Assembly: GCF_000372425.1 (NCBI RefSeq)
Contig: NZ_AQVD01000003.1
Span: forward strand, 62,001-126,000
DNA from: Streptococcus ferus DSM 20646
Lineage (GTDB): Bacteria; Bacillota; Bacilli; Lactobacillales; Streptococcaceae
Length of the DNA stretch: 64,000 nt
Reading direction: 5' to 3'
Part shown: positions 38,960-46,691 of the stretch, in pieces
Layout: the number at the start of each line of letters is the position of its first letter
How positions within the stretch are numbered: the first letter of the stretch is position 1
Notes under the pieces: generated by a model
Database searches by the model: none
What the model saw: the letters and a program-made list of their open reading frames with translations, nothing else
What the model was told of the DNA's origin: nothing
Position numbers and translations under genes: made by a program

Positions 38960-38989
38960 TTGACTTTGTGTTAAATTTTATATTATAAT
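38960..38989 (+). promoter_or_regulatory. Promoter of the 463-aa adhesin gene
   Basis: TTGACT (38960-38965), 18-base spacer, TATAAT (38984-38989). Confidence 0.8.
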
Positions 38990-39022
38990 GGTATTGTATT
39001 ATATATTTTAAGGAGACTAACA

Positions 39023-40414
39023 TTGAAAAGAAAAATTGTGAATGTTCTTTCGATTGCTGTTCTTATTGTTAGCCTGTTTGTAGGGTTTAAAAATGTTGTA
39101 ACAGCAAAGGCTGCGGAGGTCACGAATTACACTAATACGACAGCTATTACGGTTGGCGGAACACCTATTAGTGCGGGCACATCAGTTACTAATGGTCAGA
39201 CATTGACAGTAACCAACAATATTACGTTCCCAGATTCACAGACAATCAATGCAGGTGATACGTTGACCTTGAAACTGCCTAGTGAGTTGGCTCTTCAGAC
39301 AACCTTGACATTTGATGTGAATAATTCAGAAGGCATTAAAGTAGGGACAGCTGTGACTAGTCCTTCTAAAGGAACGGTTACAGTAACCTTTACGGATCAA
39401 TTCTCAAAAGTGCCTCAAAACAAACGGATGCAGTTGCAGTTTTCAACAACAATCAACACTGCTACTGTAACTGAGTCAGGTCCAGTATCATTTACTTACG
39501 GTAATGAAAGCTACACCGTTACTTACAATGCAACAAGCGGAGATGTTGGTTTTTATGAATACAAGTATGGTTACCAAGATAAGGCAGACCCATCCTTAAT
39601 TAGATGGAAAGTGATTATCAATGCTGGGCAAGATATTCTGAAATCGCCAATTATCACAGATACCTTTGGAGAAGGGCATACACTTGTCGGTAATGTTCGT
39701 GCTGCGCGCTATGCCAAAATGTCAGGTGTAACACTTGTCACTGAAGCCGATATTGCGAAGGCCAGTGCCGCTGACGTTTACCCTGTCAATTTGACAACTG
39801 ATGCTAGTGGAGCAACGACTGGATTTACAATCACCGATATGCAACGACGTGGTATCTGGTTGGATGGTGCGCTTTATATTGAATATACAACTAAAGTGAC
39901 TAAGGATAGCCCTAAAGGAACAGCTTTCACTAATTCCTTGAGCTGGTCAGCAAGCAATTTTGCTGAACGTTCCATCACTAAGTCAGTTGTCATTGAAACT
40001 GCATCGGGTTCTGCAGATTCAGATAACACAACAACTACTACAACAACGACAGAAGCTCCAACCACAAGTACCACCACAACAACGGAAGCTCCAACAACAA
40101 GTACTACAACAACGGAGGCTTCAACCACAAGTACTACTGCAACGACAACAGGATCTACTACCACAGTGACAACCACAGAAGATCCAACCACAACAACCAC
40201 AGAAGCTTCAACGACAACGACAAAACCGGTTGATCCTGCAACAACTAAGGCATCAACGACAACAACAGTTAACACAACAAAACCATCAGCTAAGACAACG
40301 GTTAAAAAATCAAGTTTACCATCAACAGGTGAGCAGACAGGACTTTGGACTGGTTTGTTAGGTGTTATTCTTATGGGAAGTGGCTTATTCTTTTACCGCT
40401 CTCGTAAAAACTAA
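39023..40414 (+). CDS. Thr-rich LPXTG adhesin, 463 aa
   Basis: Starts at TTG 39023 behind AAGGAGAC. Signal peptide to about residue 33, then beta-sandwich adhesin domains (34-330) related to those of the other two Thr-rich adhesins: RWKVIINAGQDILKSPIITD parallels WRVRVNTG...NLVLTDT and NWRIRINRDIKQL...VITDT. There is no FctA-like module here. Residues 334-425 are Thr-rich (TTEAPTTSTT units). LPSTGE at about 432, hydrophobic segment, RSRKN tail. Wall-anchored binding protein; ligand unknown, collagen- or fibrinogen-type binding only inferred. Confidence 0.88.
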   Translation: MKRKIVNVLSIAVLIVSLFVGFKNVVTAKAAEVTNYTNTTAITVGGTPISAGTSVTNGQTLTVTNNITFPDSQTINAGDTLTLKLPSELALQTTLTFDVNNSEGIKVGTAVTSPSKGTVTVTFTDQFSKVPQNKRMQLQFSTTINTATVTESGPVSFTYGNESYTVTYNATSGDVGFYEYKYGYQDKADPSLIRWKVIINAGQDILKSPIITDTFGEGHTLVGNVRAARYAKMSGVTLVTEADIAKASAADVYPVNLTTDASGATTGFTITDMQRRGIWLDGALYIEYTTKVTKDSPKGTAFTNSLSWSASNFAERSITKSVVIETASGSADSDNTTTTTTTTEAPTTSTTTTTEAPTTSTTTTEASTTSTTATTTGSTTTVTTTEDPTTTTTEASTTTTKPVDPATTKASTTTTVNTTKPSAKTTVKKSSLPSTGEQTGLWTGLLGVILMGSGLFFYRSRKN

Positions 40415-40441
40415 TAAAAAGCCAACTTAGGTTGGCTTTTT
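40415..40441 (+). terminator. Terminator of 463-aa adhesin gene
   Basis: AAAAAGCCAAC / GTTGGCTTTTT, four-base loop. Confidence 0.9.
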
Positions 40442-40458
40442 ATCTATTCTGATCACTT

Positions 40459-40485
40459 AAAAAGGAAGGGAGTTCCTTCCTTTTT
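40459..40485 (-). terminator. Terminator of DUF2079 gene
   Basis: AAAAAGGAAGG / CCTTCCTTTTT with five-base loop, symmetrical and next to the minus-strand stop. Confidence 0.8.
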
Positions 40486-40493
40486 GTGTTTGG

Positions 40494-42557
40494 TTAAGGT
40501 TTGTCGGGCTTAATAATGAGGACGTGTTTTGTTGATTCTTCAGAAATGGAGTAACTAGAGTTCAGGTATTTTCTAACAACTTCAGCTTCCGTAGTATTCC
40601 CTTCAAAAGTCGTTTTGGGGATTACCAGAAGATCAATGGTCGGATCAACTTCCTGCTGGTTATGGTAGAAAATATCGTACAGTTCCTTGGTCTCCCTTAA
40701 ATCAACGGTATAAGCAGAGTAGGCTAAGATTCTCTGATTTGTATCAATGGCGCCAAGGGTTTTATGGATGGAGGTATAGGTTTCTTTTTGGTTGAAATAG
40801 GTGAGGGTATCTGCATACCAATTATTGGTAAAACTATACAAAATCGCTGATGACATCACAATAGAGAATGCCGTAGCGGTACAGATGATTCCTGTTTTCA
40901 TTTTTTGTGCTATTTCAGCAGTGGTTTCAGCTTGATAAAATCCTTCCAGAGCTAAGAGTGAGGTGAAGAGGATTAAGGTATTGGTACCGTAGCTGTATTG
41001 GAACCCGAAGTCTGCCTGATAGGGATAATCTGATAATAAATTGATGACGACCAAGGGAATAAAAAGCAGGTAATGATGCCATTTTCTCTGCATTAAAGGC
41101 AGGAAAGCCTGACTGAGGAGAAGGAGGAAGAGGTACTTGAGTTTATTTTGTGTAAAGAGGCTGACAAACGTAAAGGTAGGGTTAAGAAGAATATTTTGAA
41201 TAACCTTGAACAGCCCTTTTTGTCCTGATAGAAGGAAGTTGTCAAAACGGCTGACCATGGCACCTTCTCCATATTTACTGAGAAGATAGACACAGGCCGA
41301 GAAATAAAGAATGGGAAAAATAATCTGGGACAAGAAAGTGAAAAGAGATGTTCTTTTTGGGCTTGTCCGATAATTTTGGATAAGAAAGTAGAGTCCTACG
41401 GAGACAACATAAATAAAAGCATCTTCTTTGACCATTAGGGTGAGGGCGACAAAGAGGAGTAATCGCCATTTCCACTGGCTCATGTTGGCATAGATTAGCC
41501 AAAGCAGCAGGGGAACTAGGAAACAGTTTTCGTGCAGATGATAGGAGCCTGCGGTCGTAAAGGCAGGGGTAACAAAAAACCATAGTAATAGAAAAGGCCG
41601 GATATATTTTGGCAGTTGTAGTTTTTTGATAATGAGAGCCAAGGGGATGACGCCCGAAAATACGACTAGAATTTGCAGCACTTCTAAGGTTTCTAAGTAA
41701 GGGAGAAAGTAGTAAAAGGGCAACATGAGGTAGTAGATGGGAGAGATGTGCACGGCAAAGTGTGACAAGAGTTTGTCCCGCTCTAAAGTCGTCATGGGCG
41801 TTAGATTATCGCGCATGCTGGCAAACATTTGGGTGAAGATCCCGATGTCAAAGGTTGAGACGGATAATGTTTTCACCTTGTAGACGGAGATAATACAGAG
41901 GTAGATAACGTAGGTAAGTCCCAAAAGACCGACGATGGCATAGGCAAGTTTGGTTTGCTTGGCAGCTTGACGGATGCTGATTTTTTTACCGATGAAATGA
42001 GTCAATAAAAAGCCTAGGAGAAGGGCGTAAAGGAAGGCGAAGAGCAGGATCCAGATATGGTTGGTATTCCAATTATCAAGTTTGATGGCAAATTTTCCGA
42101 GATCTCCTGGATAGGTGTGATAGATACTGTAGATGACCTTTGGGAATAAAGCTAGAAAAACAGCTGGCAGGAGCTGCCGAAACTTCATTTGATCTACGTA
42201 TAATTTGAAATAGACAGCAAAGCCCAGTATGAAGAGACTGAAAGTAATTAAGAGAGACGGGCTCTTGTAGATGGCGATAAAGAGATAGGCAGCCATCAAG
42301 ACAGTGGCTAGCTGCTGAAAAATGGACAGCTTCCATTTTTTTCCCAAAAGGATTTGACCTGCCACTAAAATAAACAAGGCTAGGATAAGACTTAAGAAGG
42401 GCAGACCATGGTTGCCTAGATGAATGAACAATGTCTCAGCGGGCAGTTGGACAAGGTTGAAAATGGCGTATAGCAGGTAGGCGTTGATGATGTAGAGAAG
42501 GATTTGGTTCAGTCCTTCGGGTACCCATTTTTGACTAACATGTTTAAAAAAAGTCAC
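40494..42557 (-). CDS. DUF2079 family membrane protein (GT-C-like)
   Basis: 687 residues with about 13 membrane helices through residue 590 and a small extracellular C-terminal part. Conserved DUF2079 features: TFDIGIFTQMF (about 235), RDKLLSHFAVHISPIYYLMLPFYYFLP (in two adjoining pieces) and SYHLHENCF. The fold is thought to be a GT-C glycosyltransferase using lipid-linked sugars, but this is not proven for the family. It borders a polyprenyl-phosphate glycosyltransferase gene on the other strand, a natural donor-maker. Start ATG 42557 after AGGAGAG. Confidence 0.78.
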   Translation of the reverse strand: MTFFKHVSQKWVPEGLNQILLYIINAYLLYAIFNLVQLPAETLFIHLGNHGLPFLSLILALFILVAGQILLGKKWKLSIFQQLATVLMAAYLFIAIYKSPSLLITFSLFILGFAVYFKLYVDQMKFRQLLPAVFLALFPKVIYSIYHTYPGDLGKFAIKLDNWNTNHIWILLFAFLYALLLGFLLTHFIGKKISIRQAAKQTKLAYAIVGLLGLTYVIYLCIISVYKVKTLSVSTFDIGIFTQMFASMRDNLTPMTTLERDKLLSHFAVHISPIYYLMLPFYYFLPYLETLEVLQILVVFSGVIPLALIIKKLQLPKYIRPFLLLWFFVTPAFTTAGSYHLHENCFLVPLLLWLIYANMSQWKWRLLLFVALTLMVKEDAFIYVVSVGLYFLIQNYRTSPKRTSLFTFLSQIIFPILYFSACVYLLSKYGEGAMVSRFDNFLLSGQKGLFKVIQNILLNPTFTFVSLFTQNKLKYLFLLLLSQAFLPLMQRKWHHYLLFIPLVVINLLSDYPYQADFGFQYSYGTNTLILFTSLLALEGFYQAETTAEIAQKMKTGIICTATAFSIVMSSAILYSFTNNWYADTLTYFNQKETYTSIHKTLGAIDTNQRILAYSAYTVDLRETKELYDIFYHNQQEVDPTIDLLVIPKTTFEGNTTEAEVVRKYLNSSYSISEESTKHVLIIKPDKP

Positions 42558-42742
42558 AGTATTCTCTCCTAGTAAATTTGAGGTCTATGAATGCACTTTA
42601 ATGTGATTACAACCACTCAATTATATCATTTTTAAGGGGTGATTTAAAGAAGCTGCTCTAATAAAATCGGCTGACCAACTTGCTTTTATTATTTTGTAAA
42701 AATATGTTAGAATATGGTGATGTCGAAAAGAAAGGATGCTTT

Positions 42743-43723
42743 ATGACCTCCCGAATGAAAATTTCATTAGTGATTCCCTGCTATAATGAAGAGAAAAATG
42801 TTAGAATTATGTTAGAGACTTGCCGTCAAAGATTTGAAAATCTGGATACCGACATAGAATATCTTTTTATCAATGATGGCAGCAAAGACAGGACTTTTGA
42901 AGAGCTCAAAAAATTGATTGCTGATTATGCTTCTGAGCAGATTAAGGTTATCAACTTTTCTAGAAATTTTGGCAAGGAAGCAGCCATGTATGCCGGTCTT
43001 CAGCAGGCGAGCGGAGACTACACGGCCATTATTGATGCTGATTTGCAGCAAGATCCCAAATACATTGTAGAGATGTTCACTTTTTTAGAAAATAATCCCG
43101 ATTATGATACGGTTGCTTGTTATCAAAGCAAGCGCAGAGAGTCAGCGCTGATTATCTTTTTTAAAAAGATATTCTATTGGGTCATGAATGCCATCTCTGA
43201 GACGGAGTTTGTTGAAAATGCTTCTGACTTCAGAATGATGCGTAAAGAGGTTGTTGCAGCTATTCTAACCTTAAAGGAATATCATCGTTTTTCTAAGGGG
43301 CTATTCACCTGGGTTGGTTTCAACACCTATTACCGTCCTTATGAGGTCAAAGAGCGTCAGGAGGGGGCGACGTCATGGTCTTTTGGAAAGCTTGTTTCTT
43401 ATGCCATTCAAGGTTTTGTCGGCTTCTCAACAGCTCCCTTAAAAATTGCCAGTTTGCTGGGATCTTTTATTTCCATTGCATCGTTTCTCTATCTGATTTA
43501 CTTGGTTTTTGACCGTATCTTTTTTGGAAATGATGTTCCAGGTTTTACAACCCTAGCTTCTCTTATCCTGTTTTCATCAGGTATTCAGATGGTGTTGATT
43601 GGGATTTTAGGGGAGTATATTGGGCATACGTTCTTACAGGTTAAGCAGAGACCCATTTATGTTGTTAAAGATTTACTGGAAAGCAACGGCAGCAGCACTC
43701 GAGCACATAATGACAAGCCATAA
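42743..43723 (+). CDS. Family 2 polyprenyl-phosphate glycosyltransferase
   Basis: 326 residues. The GT-A domain starts ISLVIPCYNEEKNV, has INDGSKDRT and the donor-site DADLQQDPKYI; GATSWSFGKLVSYAIQG precedes two C-terminal membrane helices (about 240-265 and 275-300). This is the GtrB/CsbB/DPM1 type that makes undecaprenyl-phosphate-sugar on the cytoplasmic face. ATG 42743 after AAAGGATG fits the conserved beginning better than upstream ATGs. Likely supplies donor to YfhO or the DUF2079 protein. Confidence 0.9.
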   Translation: MTSRMKISLVIPCYNEEKNVRIMLETCRQRFENLDTDIEYLFINDGSKDRTFEELKKLIADYASEQIKVINFSRNFGKEAAMYAGLQQASGDYTAIIDADLQQDPKYIVEMFTFLENNPDYDTVACYQSKRRESALIIFFKKIFYWVMNAISETEFVENASDFRMMRKEVVAAILTLKEYHRFSKGLFTWVGFNTYYRPYEVKERQEGATSWSFGKLVSYAIQGFVGFSTAPLKIASLLGSFISIASFLYLIYLVFDRIFFGNDVPGFTTLASLILFSSGIQMVLIGILGEYIGHTFLQVKQRPIYVVKDLLESNGSSTRAHNDKP

Positions 43724-43726
43724 AGA

Positions 43727-43749
43727 AAAAGAGCCAGGAAGGCTCTTTT
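43727..43749. terminator. Bidirectional terminator
   Basis: AAAAGAGCC / GGCTCTTTT stem between two convergent genes. Confidence 0.85.
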
Positions 43750-43757
43750 GTTGTTTT

Positions 43758-46478
43758 TCATTGATAATACTGGCTCATTTCCAGAGAGCTCTTATCCATG
43801 ACATTGTTGTACTGAATCATTTGATAGTCTTTATACAAGTTGGTGTCTGGAGCTTGTTCAGAGTAGTTGCCGCTGCTATCGTAGTATCCCCAGGTCGTCA
43901 TGACAGGAACTTCTTTTTGGAGGCTGCTTAGGAATTGATAGTAGGAACTTCTAGGAAGAGCGTAAGGTGTTTTGGCTAGTATTTCAAAGAGGCGTGGGGC
44001 CAGATAATTAGGGCTGATTGTTGTTTCTGAAACTTGAGGAAGGTCAAAATTAGCCCAGAAGATAAGCGGTGTTTGGTATTTGGAACTGCGATTGTTGGTA
44101 TTTAAGTAAGGCTTAAAATAACTGTCACTGAGGATCGGCTGATGATCACCATACATAACCACAAGAGTTGGTTCTTTAATGGCTTTGAGCTGGTCTGTCA
44201 AGTCTTTGAAGGCTTGATCTGAAGCCTTTAGACTTGAGAGGTAGTCTTTGGCTTCGTCGTTATCCTCGGCATTTTGGGCAGAGACGGTTTGAGAGAAGGA
44301 GTCGGCTCCTGATTTTCCATAGCCCCCATGTCCTTGCATGGTTACTATAAAATTAAAGACAGGTTTTTTGCTCTTGGTCAGCAAGGTGAGAGCCCCTTGG
44401 TAGAGCGACTCATCGCTCATGTAACCGCGCACTTCCTTGGGGTTTTTAATAAGTTCAGTGATGGCGGGTGTTGAGTTGTTGAAATAGGATTTTTGAAATC
44501 CGAGGTAAGGATAAACTTGGTTTCTGCGATAGTTATCCTTACCGTAAGGGTGCAAGGCTACAGATGAGTACCCCTGCTGATTTAAAACGCTGGCTAGACT
44601 GTTTTTAGGGCTACTGATCAGCTGCTGGAAAGGAAAGGCATTGGGTGGCAGGATCGCCAGGCTGTTGCTGGTGAGCACTTCATACTCAGTATTGGCGGTG
44701 CTCCCGGCGAAAACAGAGACGTCCAGTTTATCCTTGATGGTATTGGCTGACAGCTGATGGATGTTTTCAAGGGGGTCGTGGTTGAACTGAAGGTTGGTTA
44801 GTTGGCTGTAGTCGGTCAGGGATTCGTTCTGGATAAGGATAATATTAGGTTTAACAGCAACATTGGTCTTCTCCCGCGGATATTGTTTCAAAATCTCTTG
44901 TACTTGACTAACCTGATAACCCTTAGGTTTTTGAATTTGAGCAGCTAAATGATATCTGGTCAGGGCAACAGGAAGACCGTAGTTATAGTAAGTATCTTGC
45001 ATGGTCCAGAAATAGAGGGAGAGATTAACGGATTTGGCTAGCCCAAAAATCGTCATCGGGGCAAGCGTCAGACTGACTAGAAGTCCCAGTGCAAATATAA
45101 GGACTTTTCTAAGATAGCCTTTTGAGAGAAGAGAAGTCCAAAAGCTGTAGCTATTTGCCTTTCTTTTTTCCGGCTGTGTCCATTTGTCTGGCAATAGCTG
45201 ACCATACTTGGGCAAAAAAATAACCATAATCATGACCAGCCAGCATATTGCCAGGAGAGAGGAGATGGTCGTGTCAAAGGAAAAATTAGTGGCATCTGCC
45301 ACGCTGAGGCCGTCTCTAATCTGTAAGAAATGATAGGATAAGAGGGGCATATTTCTGGTGATGAGAAGTATCTTGGTGACAATCCCTGCCAGCAGGCTGC
45401 CTGCCAACAGGATGGTACTGGCAGCTTTAATAGACGTGGTCAGTAGGGCTAAACACAGCCAAATAATTCCCAGAATGCCGATGTTAATCCAATAATCATG
45501 GTGGCTTAGGTGACCGATATCAAAGATCGAATAGGCTTTTTCGATGAGGTAGAGACTGATAAACGGAACGCTGATATTTACCGCGGCATAAAAAAGGTGG
45601 GAAAAGAATCCCAACTTGGTTTTTGCTAAGAGAATTAAACATTTTTGATTCACTAGAGCCAGGTAACTGAGGCTTATCAAGAAGACGAGAAGCTCCAAGA
45701 GATTAAAAGAACGGCCTAGGAACAAAATATCTGAGGAGAGGCTGTGTGACAAGACTAACTTGAAGCTGGCGATACAGGCAGCTAATATCAGCAAGAGGCA
45801 GATTAGGAAGCTGCTTGTTTGACGCTTGTTTGCTGATTTTTTGAACTTTTTGCTAAAGAAGATGATTAGGACAGCTACTGTCAGTAGGAAGAGCTGGCCC
45901 CACCAAATCGCATTTTTGGAAGTTATAGCGTAATGCTGAGGGAAGTCGATGCTCATGGTTTTATAGTTGAGCTTCTTCCCGTAGGTATTGATTTTAGTGT
46001 AAAAGACGTCGTCAATATAGATTTCAAGATAGCCGCCGACATCATATTTGCTGTACTCAAAGGTCAGATTGCGAATGCCTTGGCCGGTCTCAATTTCAAG
46101 TGTTGGATTAGTTTGCTTGGAGCCATCGGCAATATAAATAGGAATTTTAACACCCGCCCCATACTCCGTCCATTCGGAGCGTTTGAGGGCATCATCGCTG
46201 ATTGTTTTGCCATTGATACGGATATTTTTGCGAATGTTTTGATTGTAGCCGGCAGACAGAGAGTCTTTGCTGTAGGAGGCTACAAATTTCAGATTTCCTT
46301 GGTTGTTGGCCGTTTTAAGTTCATTGTTAATGCTATAAGCATAGATTAGAAGGGCCAGAACAGCCAGGACTTTTGGCAGAAGCTGTTTGTAGCGGGCAAG
46401 CCAGTCTGAAAAGCGGCTTGCTTGTAACGTGGAGGGGTCATTGGTCTCTTTTAAGGGGTCCTGTCTTTTCATTTTCAT
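43758..46478 (-). CDS. LTA-synthase-family phosphoglycerol transferase
   Basis: 906 residues. Residues about 60-185 form an extracytoplasmic beta-rich insertion after the first membrane helix; about a dozen further helices reach residue 480; the C-terminal sulfatase-like catalytic domain (about 530-880) shows QNESLTDY, GSTANTEYEVLTSNSL with the nucleophile Thr, HPYGKDNYRRNQVYPYLGF, FNFIVTMQGHGGY and YGDHQPIL. Size and layout resemble GacH/SccH-type enzymes that add glycerol-phosphate to streptococcal rhamnose polysaccharide, but a teichoic-acid role cannot be excluded. Basic cytoplasmic head; ATG 46478. Confidence 0.85.
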   Translation of the reverse strand: MKMKRQDPLKETNDPSTLQASRFSDWLARYKQLLPKVLAVLALLIYAYSINNELKTANNQGNLKFVASYSKDSLSAGYNQNIRKNIRINGKTISDDALKRSEWTEYGAGVKIPIYIADGSKQTNPTLEIETGQGIRNLTFEYSKYDVGGYLEIYIDDVFYTKINTYGKKLNYKTMSIDFPQHYAITSKNAIWWGQLFLLTVAVLIIFFSKKFKKSANKRQTSSFLICLLLILAACIASFKLVLSHSLSSDILFLGRSFNLLELLVFLISLSYLALVNQKCLILLAKTKLGFFSHLFYAAVNISVPFISLYLIEKAYSIFDIGHLSHHDYWINIGILGIIWLCLALLTTSIKAASTILLAGSLLAGIVTKILLITRNMPLLSYHFLQIRDGLSVADATNFSFDTTISSLLAICWLVMIMVIFLPKYGQLLPDKWTQPEKRKANSYSFWTSLLSKGYLRKVLIFALGLLVSLTLAPMTIFGLAKSVNLSLYFWTMQDTYYNYGLPVALTRYHLAAQIQKPKGYQVSQVQEILKQYPREKTNVAVKPNIILIQNESLTDYSQLTNLQFNHDPLENIHQLSANTIKDKLDVSVFAGSTANTEYEVLTSNSLAILPPNAFPFQQLISSPKNSLASVLNQQGYSSVALHPYGKDNYRRNQVYPYLGFQKSYFNNSTPAITELIKNPKEVRGYMSDESLYQGALTLLTKSKKPVFNFIVTMQGHGGYGKSGADSFSQTVSAQNAEDNDEAKDYLSSLKASDQAFKDLTDQLKAIKEPTLVVMYGDHQPILSDSYFKPYLNTNNRSSKYQTPLIFWANFDLPQVSETTISPNYLAPRLFEILAKTPYALPRSSYYQFLSSLQKEVPVMTTWGYYDSSGNYSEQAPDTNLYKDYQMIQYNNVMDKSSLEMSQYYQ

Positions 46479-46658
46479 TATAAATTATTTCACTATCTCA
46501 TTAAATTATCATTTTAAGCTATTGGTGCGACTCCTATTTTACTAAAAAAAGCTCCCTCTGTCTAATACAGATTTTATTTCGCAAATTGCTAAAAAATAAT
46601 GGTATTTTATGATAAAATAGAGGGCGAAAACTTACTTTAAGAAAGGAAATTGCTGGTT

Positions 46659-46691
46659 TTGAAAGTCCAGCGGTTGATTAAAAAATACTAA
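46659..46691 (+). CDS. Possible leader ORF coupled to yfhO-like gene
   Basis: After AAAGGAA there is TTG 46659 opening a 10-codon frame (MKVQRLIKKY) whose TAA overlaps the next gene's ATG as TAATG. The larger gene has no convincing ribosome-binding site of its own, so translational coupling is plausible. Confidence 0.35.
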   Translation: MKVQRLIKKY

